Shown: in pieces, positions 10,928 through 22,259 of the stretch | Layout of the letters: every line of letters starts with the position of its first letter | Numbering within the stretch: the stretch's first letter is position 1 | Assembly: GCA_029851415.1 (NCBI GenBank) | Contig: CM056742.1 | Span: 52,678,954 to 52,742,953 of the forward strand | Direction: 5' to 3' | Origin: Eretmocerus hayati | Taxonomy: Eukaryota > Arthropoda > Insecta > Hymenoptera > Aphelinidae | Length of the DNA stretch: 64,000 nt | Notes under the pieces: generated by a model | What the model saw: the letters and a program-made list of their open reading frames with translations, nothing else | Told to the model about the DNA's origin: nothing | Databases searched by the model: none | Position numbers and translations under genes: made by a program

Positions 10928-11371
10928 TTTTCGGGAGCTGAGGGCATCCCTTGGTGTTGCTGCATACGAAGGATGAGAAGGCACGAGTGTGAACACTCAG
11001 GTGCAGTGAGTGCGAAATGCGGCGTGTTGATCTGACACAATCAATTCACTGAACTTACATCTAAAATACATAGTTCACTCGCGTCAAATACTAAATATGT
11101 GTGCGACTCGCACAGAGGATCACGGTCCGCGGGCTTGTGCCCTTCAATCATTAGATCGTGAGGTAATTGTCGGTTCTACACGGGGCACTATAGAGCGAGA
11201 GGTGCGCCGTGGGCCAGTGCATTGGCATAAGTGATTTTCGGAGCAGCGCGAGCTGTCACCGGTGAGGAGGGATACGCACATATGAGCGCACGGTGGTGTG
11301 CTCGAGGTCCCGTGACCGTTTCCATACCTGAAACCAAACGGGGCGCCTCGCTTTACCCACATTCCTGAACA
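10928..11371 (-). repeat. Bel-Pao 3' LTR
   Basis: Matches 16662-17108 along its length; shared blocks include AACACTCAGGTGCAGTGAGT, AGTTCACTCGCGTCAAAT and GAGATACGCACATATGAGCG (here GGGATACGCACATATGAGCG). On the minus strand it begins TGTTCAGGA. The end toward 10928 reads CTCCCGAAAA on the minus strand. Confidence 0.8.
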
Positions 11372-11615
11372 TATGCCCGAGTGCGGAATAGAAGATCTCG
11401 CAGGAGATTGATACAAACCAAATGAGAAAATCAAAAAGATGAGAAATACAAGATTAGATAATTGGTCATGAGACCCAAACATGAGTGATATTTTCAGAAG
11501 AGTCGAGGAACTTACGGGCTAGAATCATTTTTATTAATTGGTAATTTGCATTACTTCTCTTCACTCCAGCCTCCAACATCCCTTCAAAATGTGAAGCTGA
11601 GGGAGGGGAAAAGTG

Positions 11616-12284
11616 TCAGTTGATTCCGTCAACAGCCAGACGGGCACGTACTGACGGGTCTTGTTTGACAGACTCGAAATTTGCTTTCCATTGGCGGTCT
11701 GCACCATTGAATGTCATTGCACGATCGCTGTACATATCATAGAGTACACCACGGCGTGATACGAAGCGATCTAACACAGCCAAAAATGTAACGGTCGAGT
11801 AGTCATTGACTAATTCCAAATGCTGCGCGTGAGTCACAAAACAAACAAAAACTGATATCCAAGCTTCTTGTGATTTAGAACATCGTCCAGAGTGGTTTCG
11901 GGCATTTTACGGTCCGGCATAGTCTACTCCGGTATGGAAAAAGGGACTAGAGCGTGTGCAACGCACCTTGGGCAAGTCTGACATGAGCTGAGTCATGAGT
12001 CGTCCGCGATATCCAATACAGACCACACATTTATGGGATACTGAACGGACCATGTTACGGTCACCTGTGATCCAATATTGCTGGCACAAGATGGCTAGAA
12101 TCAGATTCGTGTCCTGGTGTAATAAGATCTCGCTAAGTTGAGCTATGATGAACTCAGACACACAGTGGTTGGGCAGAATAGCGAGGTGTTCCTGGGTAAA
12201 GGGGAGCTGAGAGTGTCGTAGACGACCTCCAACTCTGAAAATATCGTTCTGATCCAAAAACGGGGCCGTTTCTAAAAGCTTCAA
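11616..12284 (-). pseudogene. Bel-Pao integrase
   Basis: The frame at 11907-12284 has the His-Cys zinc region of Bel-Pao integrases (CQQYWITGDRNMVRSVSHKC, then CIGYRGRLMTQLMSDLP) and the start of the catalytic core with GVDYAGP, whose Asp is the first of DDE. A frameshift follows, and 11616-11837 carries the segment with FVSRRGVLYDMYSDRAMTF, the second Asp region. The glutamate region is not found before the 3' LTR. Confidence 0.8.
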
Positions 12285-12302
12285 GTACCTCGGCGATTCT
12301 GT

Positions 12303-13315
12303 TCAATCTTCCAAGGCTCGTAGTTCCAAGAGATATGTTCGATTTCGAACATACTTGATCCAAAATTCGTTGACTTGGCGGGGGTCATCAGCGGTGACTA
12401 GGGACTCTCTATACGGTCCAACTTTCGGAATTCGAGGGGATAGTCTGACTTTCAAGGCTCCACAGAACCTCATTACAAGACTCGTTATGCGCGGAAGATG
12501 AGCCCAAGAGTTTGTTGAATGCGGAAAATCCCACTCTTCCGTGGGATGTGCATGATGAGTAGTACTCACCTTCTCCTTCTCTTCTTCAATTATCGGAAGA
12601 GGGGTGTCAGCGATCCAATCGGTTTCAGACATAGAGAGAGAGACATGCGTTAACTGGAAGTGGGCTTCGCAGTCAAGTTCGTCCTGGATCAATTTGGGTG
12701 AGGCAGAGTTCAAAAAATCCGAAATATCCGGAGGTTTTTGCATCGCAGCATGATATGCGTGCACCACAATTCGGAGTCCTTGGACCTGAGGAACTGGTCC
12801 TGTGAGAATCAAACCGAAGATAGTCAATTGGGCGACTGGTTCGTTTGGTCGTCCGTAACGAGTCTTACCAAGTATGATACTCGAGAAATAGTCAGCATCA
12901 ATTAGCAGTTCTATTGCAAGAGACCGAGGGTTTGGATTAGCCAGATTTAATTTCTGGAGTGGAGGCGAAAATCCAGCCATGTCGAAATTTGGGGGTTCGT
13001 ATGCAGTGATACGGGGTAAGACCGTCGGACACGGATATTGTTTACACACAAGGCGGTACGACTGATTCCAAAAGAGGTACTGGATGAGGTATTACACGAC
13101 CGCGTAACTCCGAGTCCGGCGCTCGTAGAATCACAACGACTTTAACATAATTTGAGGGTTTGCACGAGATTTTCGGATACGTAGGATCCCTCGGAACACG
13201 GGTCAATGAATGCACGCGTGCTCACATAGTTTCCATTCTCAGAATTCACAACTATACGCGCAGTCGGTGAGAGGATTGCGCCTTGTTGCACCGCAGATAC
13301 ACTCGAGGTATGGGT
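12303..13315 (-). pseudogene. Bel-Pao protease region, RT deleted
   Basis: Minus-strand frames 13142-13387 (its first codons lie in the foldback arm) and 12303-13049 hold the pepsin-like protease of Bel-Pao: AFIDPCSEGSYVSE, where the family has D-S-G-S, so the catalytic motif is damaged, then IELLIGADYF-like IELLIDADYFSSIILG. After FGLILTGPV the frame runs through a low-similarity stretch and reaches the RNase H-integrase linker (AHLPRITSLVMRF). The motifs of reverse transcriptase (including YxDD) and RNase H are missing, so an internal deletion of well over a kilobase is inferred. Confidence 0.75.
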
Positions 13316-13319
13316 ATTG

Positions 13320-14455
13320 CACGGGTCTCTAGAACTAGGTCTAAATCCATGGTGCAGACCACCCAAGGGATTGTTGGGGGATATCACTTTAGGCCTCTGT
13401 GGGTTCCTTTTCCAGCTAGTATAGAAATCGCCACTTAGGCCGTTTTCTAATAAAGTCCAAAAAACCTGTTTTTTCGCGACCTTTCGACATCTTACGCTCT
13501 ATAGCTCGAACGGGACGCGTTTTTTTGGAAAATGTGTGGAGACCTTTTTTGTAGATCTGAAAAATCAACAAAGAATATGTTCTTATCCAGTCCCGTGAGA
13601 CTCACCTGTTCGAGAAATCAGAGCTTTCTTCGGAAAATCATATTCTTCCCGCTCTCTCGGTCCACAGCTCGAACGAGGCGCATTTTTTCGAAAAATGTGA
13701 GACCTTTTCTGTAGATCTTGAAAAATCAAGGAAGGATATGTCCTTGTCTCATCCCGTAAAATTTATTCGTTGGACATATGAGAGGTTTTTCCACCAGAGA
13801 TCGGATTTTCCCCCGTAATTTTCCTTTGTTTTATAGACATCATCATGAAATAATGTGTTCCATCGATATTTCTATAGAATAACATTCTATGAACTCTAAA
13901 CTTTCAATGGAACACATTATTTTATAAATATGTCTATAAAGCAGAGGAAAATTACGGGGGTAATACGATCTCTGGTGGAAAACCTCTCATATGTCCAACA
14001 AATGAGTCTTACGGGATCAGACAGGGATATATTCTCCCTCAATTTTTCAAGATCTATAAAAAAAGGTCACCACTTATTTTCCGAGAAAATGCGTCCCGTT
14101 CGAGCTGTGGACCGAGAGAGCGGGAGGAATATAATTTTTCGAGAAAAAAGCTCTTATCTCTCCAACAGGTGAGTCTCACGGGATTGGATAGGGACATACT
14201 CTTTGTTCATTTTTTTAGATCTACAAAAAAGGTCTCTATACATTCTCCAAAAAAACGCGTCCCGTTCGAGCTATAGAGCGTAAGATGTCGAAAGGTCGCG
14301 AAAAAACACGTTTTTTGGACTTTATTAAAAAACAGCCCAAGTGGCGATTCCTATACTAGCTGGAAAGTGATCCCACAGAGGCCTAGAATGATATCCTACA
14401 ACAATCTCTCGGGTGGTCTGCACCACGGATTTAAACCTGGTTCTAGAGACCCGTG
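13320..14455. mobile_element. Foldback element with about 550-bp arms
   Basis: An almost complete palindrome: CACGGGTCTCTAGAAC at the left end and GTTCTAGAGACCCGTG at the right. Inner pairs include CGCTCTATAGCTCGAACGGG with CCCGTTCGAGCTATAGAGCG. Each arm contains two diverged copies of a unit of about 170 bp beginning AGCTCGAACG. It is flanked by ATTG at 13316-13319 and 14456-14459, a likely 4-bp target duplication, and lies between gag and protease of the Bel-Pao element. Confidence 0.85.
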
Positions 14456-15678
14456 ATTGGTTAAATCACTTTCCACTATGATTTTTTCACATTTTTCACT
14501 GGTGTTGGTCACTTTCTGAGTATTAGACTGAGGCAATTTAGGTGCGTTAGTTGCACCTGGATGATTCTTATTCGAATCACGGTGTAAAAGCTCGTTATGG
14601 CGCCCAGAACACGTTTTACAATTTATGAGGCTTTTACAATCTTTCACGCCATGACCTTGAGCTAAACAATTGAAGCATCTCAAATCTTTGATGATAAATC
14701 TCTCATGTTGATCAACATTGAGAGCCAGGAATTTGGGGGAAGAATCAATTTTATGGCCAGCCTGGCAGAAGCGGCAAGTGATTTGAGAACTGGCTACATG
14801 AGTACTCGAGGGGTTGAATCTAGATTTAAGCAAGGTACTAGTCTTCATAGACGGAGTAGTCGACTGTTGACTTGTGGATTTCCTCACCTCTGACATGTCT
14901 TCAAGGGTATGAATTCTCATGTCAAGGAAAGATTCGAATTTATCAAATGTGGGGTGATCCATGATTTCATTCGTATATTGTTCCCGTTTCTAACGAGAAC
15001 CTTTATCAAGTTTTGAAACCGAAATTAATACAATGAGGTCACTCCCGGAGTTAACTAGGTGTCTCGATAACCGCATAGCGTTCAAATTCGCATCAAACTC
15101 ATCACGCAAGGACTTTGAAGAGATCGAAAACTATCACGTTACGTCAGGGAAATACATGAAAGATTTCAAATGAGTATAAATCAGTTGACGCTTAGTTTTA
15201 TATCTATTCATTAATTCTTGCCAGGCTGTAGCAGAATTATCATTCATGAGAGGAACGCTTCGAAGTACACTACTGGCGTCATCTACGAGATCAAGATTCA
15301 AATACCCGAGACGTGTAGAGTTTTCAATATTGGAGCGATTCACTACTGCAGACGGAAACAAGTCCTCAAAAGACGACCACTCTGCTGGATCCCCGTTGAA
15401 CGTAGGTAGCGACAACTCTGGAAGATTAGCCCCAGCGCCATGTTCGCAATGAGCCGGCGCTTCAGGGTCACGGGCTGTTTCCGCAGCGATGGCAGGTGAT
15501 TCAGCTTCCTGAAGATGCTCCAAGATGTGGTTTCTGGCCTGATCATAGTCCACCTCGACCACGGTGATGTGACGAAGTATTCATGTTGGAGGTCATCTGG
15601 ACCAGCTTCAGCATACAGTGCGCCGTGCAACTCTTTGCACTTGTGCCATTCTTCGTCCAGCTTGGACAATTTGTTCAT
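14396..15678 (-). pseudogene. Bel-Pao gag
   Basis: The minus-strand frame begins near 15678 (a short lead with coiled-coil-like charge), shifts, then gives the Pao gag core at 15134-15562 with LPELSLPTFNGDPAEWSSF, the hallmark LP.F.G....W..F block. After another gap it continues at 14396-14962 with zinc knuckles (CRFCQAGHKID..., CFNCLAQGHGVKDCKS, CKTCSGRHNELLH). This protein packages the element RNA. Frameshifts and at least one broken knuckle make it non-functional. It is cut near 14455 by the foldback element. Confidence 0.8.
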
Positions 15679-16644
15679 CAGCAGCTGCTGAGAAGGGTGG
15701 TCATTAATTACGGACCTATGCGAGGGTGTTCATGATCGACCCAGTGATGATATCCTGAGTTGCAAAAAGTTTCAAATACTCCTTGCTACACGGGGGTGAG
15801 TAAGTGTGCGAGGAATGCACGAGAGAATTTCGAATGCGCCACGCGTGCGAAGTTCAAACTTGAGGACGAGAGTTGCGCACGCTAAATGAGCAGCTGTGCG
15901 CGAGGCAGAGAGGAATGCGCGTAAGGCACGAGAGTTAAGTCCCAAGCACGAGCAGTAGCTGAGAGACACAAGTGGGGGTCGAGAGCGCGATGACGTAAGA
16001 CTTACACACACTGACGCGTAGGACACATTACTGGCTTAGAAGTTGTCAAGATTTGAATATAATATCGGGACCGAGAGAGTGAGAGAGATAATGACCGCAG
16101 GCGCTCACTGCGATGCAAACACAATTGAAAAATGACACTATATAGTCAAGCTTTCACATGGAGTTTATACCCAGCGAGAGCAGCCTGTGAGCAATCACGT
16201 AGATGATGCGTGCGGCGAGACAGGCACGCGAGTATAGTAACGATAGGCCGTATATGGCCGAGGCATACCAACACAAGCTTGCACGCGCTATAGCATTATG
16301 CGCAGCCAGAACTCCCGCACGGAAGATGGAACGGCACGCCTGATGCCAAAGCGAACCTCGGCTCAAGATGGCGGCGCGAGAGAGACAGAATTTCTTTCCC
16401 AGTGATGATCCCTACGTGTACCTTGATGCACGCTGCCGGCCGACCGCAATCGTACGAGAATACAGGTTGACATACACTCAGTGTGGTCAATAACGTTAGA
16501 TAGCTCAGCTCCGTGGAATAGAGCAAAGAGCGAGGAGGGACGCGCTGGAGGAAATGGCGCTTGAGCCACGCGGGCCCCGTGAAAACTTGAGACTTACTGC
16601 GAGTGAACTCTTCGATTTTGAAAATACTCCAAGCCGCTCCCTAT

Positions 16645-16660
16645 CCGGCTCGAAGGACCA
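16645..16660 (-). promoter_or_regulatory. Primer-binding site, tRNA-Tyr type
   Basis: The plus strand reads CCGGCTCGAAGGACCA, identical to the conserved 3' end of eukaryotic tRNA-Tyr including CCA. On the minus strand this is TGGTCCTTCGAGCCGG, directly after the 5' LTR, where reverse transcription would be primed. Confidence 0.8.
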
Positions 16661-16661
16661 G

Positions 16662-17108
16662 ATCTTCGGGAGTTGAGGGCTTTCCTTGGGGTTGCTCTAT
16701 ACAAAGGTTGAGGAGGTAGGAGCGAGAACACTCAGGTGCAGTGAGTGCGAAATGCGCCGTGTTGGTCTGACACAATTTGGTCACTAAACTTACACCTAAA
16801 GTACACAGTTCACTCGCGTCAAATGCTAAATGTGTGCGCAACTCGCACGAAGGGTCATGGTCCGTAGGCTTGTGCACTTTGATCGTTACATCGTAAAGTA
16901 GTTGTCGGTTCTACGTGGGGCACTATATAGAGAGAGAGGTGCGCCTTGGGCAAGGGCATTGGCATAACCGATTACCGGAGCAGCGCGAGCTACCGCCGGC
17001 GAGGAGAGATACGCACATATGAGCGCACGGCGGTCTCCGTGAGGTCCCGTGACGCTTTGCATACCTTAAACTGAACGGGGCTTCTCGCTTTCTCTGATAT
17101 CCTAAACA
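16662..17108 (-). repeat. Bel-Pao 5' LTR
   Basis: Second copy of the LTR at 10928-11371; minus-strand start TGTTTAGGA, end CTCCCGAAGA. It holds the promoter of the element; a TATATAG run near 16923-16930 could serve as TATA box, though this is uncertain. Confidence 0.8.
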
Positions 17109-17113
17109 CAATG

Positions 17114-18589
17114 CATCCAGCTCTTTGCTTTCTCCAAAAACAATCTTCTGTTGGTTTTCTATATGGATAGGTAATCTTTCAACACAATGACTGCGACCGA
17201 TTAGTGGGAATTCAGCCAATTTCCAAGCACATTCCATCGGACTCAGGTATCTCCGATCGATATATTCTTTCGATTCGTCATGAATCCCATTCTGTTTTCC
17301 ACTCTCTACCCTAGCAATTCTACAAAGTGCTCCATCGTGACCCTCATAAGGATATTCCTGAACATATTTTATGCTCTAAACAAAAGAATAGTATTCGACG
17401 CTGATATCACATTTGTACTTCTTGAAAAGAAATTTGTTGTACGGTGCAACCATAGATTCATCAACTCACAAGCGCATACTTGGGAATTTTGAGAAATAAC
17501 GATGACCTTCTTCTCTGTTATCTCTCCTTCGATAATTCGGATAGCCGTCCTTGGTTATGCAACTTGATAATTGGAATTTTTTTGGACATTTTTCAGTGCA
17601 CGTTTTCGTATCCATGTCATAACAAGGGGTCTTGTATGAGTATGAACCATTGAGCATATGTTTCAAAACCTACTTCTGTGATACATGGTCATCCGTGGAT
17701 ATTTCTGCCGAAATATGTTCGTCGATGGCTCCTAAGGTTAACATTCTAACCTTCGGGTGTAAAGTTACCAATAAATGAGCATCTGGTAGACCTCTTTTCT
17801 GGAATTCTACAGTATGTACCTCAGCGACTGCTTTTCCGATAATATCATTGTCCATAATATCCCCAACGAGCTCATCCAATTTAGTTCTGGACAAACAAAA
17901 AGTCAATCCCGGTATATCCTCGACTGTTGTTTGCTTAGGGTATCTTTCCAATACTCTACTCAACTCCTCCCACTTAGGATTGCATGTCATAGTTATGAAT
18001 GAGTCAGGCCTCCCCTTCTCCTTCATCATAGCAGTGGCATCCTGATAATGTTATTGCATATAACGTGGGCCTTTGAGGAATGTCGGAAGTAGAATGAAAA
18101 GATTCCCTAATCTCTCTTTTTCTCGAAATTTCCTGAACTATTCGGAGCACAGTCTTGTACTGCGTCAAACAAACCTTGATAGCATTCAATCCTGAGCTTT
18201 TATTGGTTATTTTTAAGAAACCTCATACAATCACTCTCAACCATAATGTAAGCATGAATGAACTTTTGTTGAGTCGGCCTACTTCCGAACAGAATTGGTC
18301 TGAATCTCTTATGAGTAGGTCTATATGCCAATCGATATGAATAATAATCTAATACCGAAAACTGTTCCTCATTACGGGCAGCATCAGGTCTTCCTTTGTA
18401 CCCAAAGCTCCAGCCTGAATCTCCTCGAGAATAAAAGATCGGAAAGACCATCGGATCCTCATGATGCGATAACTTATGTAAACACGTGTGCTTCACATTG
18501 TCTTCAGAAGCTCTGGGATACACACAGAGGTCAGAGTTGTCCGGTATACCTTTGGCCGAGATAAGTATAGCACCGCATTCAGATGTCAA
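17114..18589 (-). pseudogene. Helitron Rep domain, N-terminal half
   Basis: Minus-strand frames at 18200-18589, 17670-18029, 17466-17666 and below give successive blocks of the Helitron replication-initiator region: HHEDPMVFPIFYSRGDSGW, a tyrosine-rich YYSYRLAYR block, then GRPDSFITMTCNPKWEEL, GKAVAEVHTVEFQKRGLPDA (the core of the Rep helicase-like domain), TEKCPKKF, DGYPNYRRRD and, after a shift, KYVQEYPYEGHD. The canonical HUH histidines near LPDAHLLVTL are partly kept (one His where HxH would be expected). Frameshifts between 18000 and 18200 and near 17470 disable it. Confidence 0.85.
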
Positions 18590-18599
18590 AGGTTTGTTG

Positions 18600-20632
18600 T
18601 AATGTTAGGATCCCTTTTTTCTAACGAAATAGAGTGTATAGATTGATAGGCTATTGTTCTTGGTAACGTTCTATACATTTTCGTATTGTTCCGCGTATTC
18701 ATCGTTCCGCATAGGATCGTGATTCATGACATCAGTAAGAATTCTCATTTGCTCATCACGTGAAGCTTGATTGATTCCTGTAGATACTTCCACATCTCTC
18801 TTCACCTTATTCCATTGCGTTAATCTCTCATCAGTTGCCATTTTGTCATCATATATATATACAACTGACAATGTTCAGGTTGTTTATGTTTATTAGGAAT
18901 GATATAGTCTGGTATTGTATGACAAACTTGACCTTAAATTCTGAGATTATGAATACCTTTTGACGACAGCCTTGGAAGTTGTGAGACTGGTGTTACGTTG
19001 GGATGACGCGTATGAGCCTAGTGGCAAGCTCACAAAATCTATTTTCGATTGAGAGAAGGATACTTCTTGATTCTTCGTGGAAGGTAGATTAAATGAATAG
19101 GATAACTTACATTTGTTCTGCTGTTGACCAGGCATAGAGATCACCGTATTTATTGACACTTTCAAAATTCAAATTATCCACAAATGATAGGTTCGATAAG
19201 TCTTCTATGGACTTCCAAAAATAGTATTTCTCAATCAGTTGATGATTATATCATCTTGATACACGTATGCGTCAAATATATGAATCAAATAAAATTGTAT
19301 CTTTTTCTTGCTAAATTCTTGAGAGTTGAGATTTCAAATATGTGTGGATCTGAAATATACTTAGATTTATTATTACAACAATTGAATTGCGCGGGCCGGA
19401 GCGATCGCACGCGGATGAAATATAATTGTCGAAAGCTGTGGCTCACGGAGTCGCGACAATGCCTGGTTCGTGCTAACAACTAGCTCTTGTGTCCAGACGC
19501 GGGACATTTATTGAACTTTTCTGCTGATGCAGAATTTCCAAAAAGTGGATCGCGCCACAACATGAAAAACGCTCTGACACAATATCATTGTTTTGTTCTG
19601 ATGACTCGGTGTGCTGTCCGACTTACAAAATATGCTTACACTAAATATACACTTTTTGATTATTGATTTCTTGAAAAGTTACGTATTAAGAAGTAACACC
19701 TCCCCGGCTAGACGTTGCATATCGGTACGATATGTAACATATAAACAAACTCCGATTTGTTCGATTATTGAAAAGTCCCGATGAAAATCACTCTAAAATG
19801 AGACTGAATCTATACAGAAGTAATTGTTGATTGATATTTTTGCTCTTTCCCTTCTTCTTCGATTTTCATTCACGGAATCTTCACTCAATTATCTCTACCA
19901 CTCTGGCTTTGCGTCGAACATACACATCATAAAATCTCAGGCAAGCTTTTATCCATAACCGACTGAGCATATTTCCAAATTTTGCTATGGTCAGCACTTT
20001 GCCCGAGTGACTTGACTCCACGTACCTGTCTTGTCTTATGCATTGGTGGTCAAGCGCATTATAAAATATCCAGACACGTAAATGCTTCTCCGTGTCTGGC
20101 CTCTTTTGCATTGAGCCAAGAACGTATGTTAAAGTATCCAGACACGTACACGCTTCTCCGTATCTGGCCTCTTTTGCATTGGTCGTTGATGGTAGAGTGC
20201 GCGTCTAACCTCGTGTATGCACTGCTACAATGACTCAGTTGTCTATTTGAATTCAATTCATGAATGTAGGTATCTCATATCACAAACAAAATACTAGCAG
20301 GTCCAAACCTGGATTACAAAGAAAAAATAGGGATTATCCTAACATCCAACGGGAAGAAAAAAAACAATTGTATACGATTTTAAATCTTCTATAAGATGCT
20401 AGGATAGTTGAAATTCATCAAAAGGTGGATAATCAGTGATTATTCACTCGCCTCCTCGCTGAAATTCAGTCCACAGGATCTGATTTTGCACGAAACTGAC
20501 GGATCTGTTTACAAAAGTTTGATAGTACGTATTGCAAATACCTTAATTTATGAGTAGGAGAAATCTACGACTTATTCTAAACGACGCTCCGGCATGTGAA
20601 AACTCATCCAAGAGCATAGAAAATCAGTTATT
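18600..20632. other. No recognisable gene; unplaced frames
   Basis: A minus-strand frame at 18671-18871 (66 residues, charged) may be a tether or N-terminal part of the Helitron protein, but similarity is too low to claim. About 30 nt at 18822-18852 reappear at 28652-28688. From 18947 to 20632 only short frames occur. One local duplication (20064-20182) is listed separately. Confidence 0.35.
20064..20182. repeat. Tandem pair of a stem-loop unit
   Basis: Two copies, about 67 bp apart, of a unit reading ATCCAGACACGTAAATGC and CTTCTCCGTGTCTGGCCTC then TTTTGCATTG. Within each, CCAGACACG pairs with CGTGTCTGG (CGTATCTGG in the second copy). Confidence 0.7.
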
Positions 20633-21283
20633 TTACTCAATATCTAATGAAAAAATTGTACGAGAAGAAGAATTTCGGATGGGAAGAGATTTCGAAGAGA
20701 TAATATTTTTTTCTGGAAGTGATGGGATTGGTGGTCCCGAAGGTAGAGGTAGTGGTAACCTTTGCTGGGTGGTCGACCTCGTGATTGTAATCGGCGTCGT
20801 TGGTACTGGTGATTGATGGCTGGAAGTCCTATGAATTCTGACCTCTTGTAAATCAAAACCCTTGTTGTTTTGATTCTTTTTCCTCTGATGTTTTTCTCTT
20901 CCGAAATTGATCAGGAGAAACGTGACTGAGCTGAAGATTGCTCCCAGTAGATGTATGGTTTTGCACCTCTCGTGGCCGATGTCATACAAATATTCTTGAT
21001 GGCCGTTTTCTGTTGGTATGAGATGCCCAAAAATTCCACAGTGATAAACTGTTCTTTGAACTACTATTTTACATTGGATGACCTTGCTTGATTTGTACTC
21101 CGAAGTCTGTATCAATTCTATCATGACATTGGTTGGATTGACGGATGTATCATGGAATTCGCAGTCGCCGGAGTCCAGCAATGAAAACGTTGTTATATTA
21201 GGCGTTGTTGTTCCACAGTCAAATCCTATGATTGCCTCATTCAGTTTGAGAAGTAACAGCATTATTAGTAGATGCATGATCAT
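20633..21283 (-). pseudogene. Env-like membrane glycoprotein, shortened
   Basis: A 216-residue frame starting almost on top of the integrase stop. Residues 1-17 are a strong signal peptide, followed by a Cys-bearing ectodomain (Cys at 23, 41, 71, 82 and 107), a hydrophobic segment at about 111-127 and a basic stretch (about 129-136), then a Ser/Thr/Pro-rich tail. This is the layout of a type I envelope glycoprotein, but real insect env proteins are several times longer with a fusion subunit and furin site. The hydrophobic segment follows the first ectodomain part directly, which suggests an internal deletion joining the start to the anchor. The exact glycoprotein family is uncertain. Confidence 0.55.
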
Positions 21284-21287
21284 GTTC

Positions 21288-22259
21288 CTAAACAGAAAAA
21301 TGAATCAATATTTTGCGCCTGCTCAGAATCAGTTTATTTGCATGAAGTACTTTCGATACTCCTCCCATATCAATTGTTATATTACATTTATCATGAACTT
21401 TTGTTATGATAAATGGTCCCAAATTATGGTTTTTGTCTAATTTTCCAGGTTTTGGTTCTTTGACCATCCAAACTTCATCGCCAACTTTAAAATCTACTTG
21501 CTTGGCTCTACGATTGTAGTAAGTTTTCGAAGAATTTTTCGAAACAATTAGATTTTCTCTAGCAAATGAAGCTATCTCTTCCATATTTTTTTTCAAATTT
21601 TCTAAGTAGCTCTTGAAGGTTGGCAATTGTTCATATTTTCTGAGAGGTTCAGAAGAAGGTAGCCTGGGTGGAGATCCAAAAACTATCTCATGCGGAGAAT
21701 AATTGTGACTTGAATGAATACTTGTGTTGTAGTGGAATTGAGATAGTTCCAATAAAGAATCCCATTCAATTCTTTCATCTAAAAAATTCTTCAAATATTC
21801 GCAAAGGGGATGGTGAGCCCTTTCTAGGGATCCATTTGATGACGGTGAAAATGAGGTTGTCTCTATTTTAGAGAATTTGAACCTTCGAGCGGAGACTTTC
21901 AAAAGTTTGCTGGTAAAATTACTTCCTCGATCTGTGAGAACAACTTTTGGTGAGCTGAATATACATATGCATTTTTTTATGAATGAATCTGCAACAGTCT
22001 ATGCGGTTTGATCTGGTGAAGCTCCCATAACAATAAATTCCGATAGATTATCCTGAATAGTTAAAATATATTTATTATGATTCTTGCTCTCATTCAATGG
22101 GCCAACAATATCCATTGAAATTTTATCGAAAGTTTTGAAAGGAGTATCTGTAATGACCATAGGTTGCCTAGTTTTATTCCTTTTCAATTTATTTCTTTGA
22201 CAAATTTCGCAGTCTCTAATTCTATTCTGAATATCTTCTTTCAAATTTCCCCAAATGTA
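21288..22259 (-). pseudogene. Gypsy integrase, catalytic core and C-terminal part
   Basis: Minus-strand frames contain the second half of the zinc motif (CEICQRNKLKRN), MDIVGPLNES (first catalytic Asp), VLTDRGSNFTSKLL (second Asp) and SPSSNGSLERAHHPL (Glu; N-G-x-x-E-R). Between 21999 and 21903 there is an in-frame stop after GASPDQTA. The C-terminal part has PHEIVFGSPPRLPSSEP and the GPF.V-type segment NLGPFIITKVHD. DNA strand transfer residues are retained, but the coding frame is broken. Confidence 0.8.

Larger units (their letters stand above)
10928..17108 (-). mobile_element. Bel-Pao LTR retrotransposon, internally deleted
   Basis: A 6.2-kb element with two LTRs of about 440 bp, inserted in the Helitron. 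The flanks CAAAG (10923-10927) and CAATG (17109-17113) look like a 5-bp target duplication with one substitution. On the minus strand the order is 5' LTR, tRNA-Tyr-type primer site, leader of about 1 kb, gag, [foldback insertion], protease, integrase, 3' LTR. The reverse transcriptase and RNase H between protease and integrase are absent. LTR divergence is considerable by eye, so the insertion is old. Confidence 0.85.
9690..18600 (-). mobile_element. Helitron (RepHel fragment), interrupted
   Basis: Rolling-circle transposon coding sequence in two blocks: 17109-18600 (N-terminal half) and 9690-10927 (C-terminal half). Between them sits a complete-ended Bel-Pao element (10928-17108). When one copy of the short target repeat is removed, the Helitron reading frame passes across the junction with no shift, ELDAL running into RSWKTHLIPWFEIN. 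Each half has further frameshifts and stops, so the element is dead. Helitron ends (5' TC, 3' CTRR with hairpin) were not located. Confidence 0.85.

Noticed and set aside
13142..14172. Coding potential inside the palindrome at 13320-14455
   Set aside because: Short frames appear in mirrored form on both arms, as expected from inverted sequence; no domain was seen.
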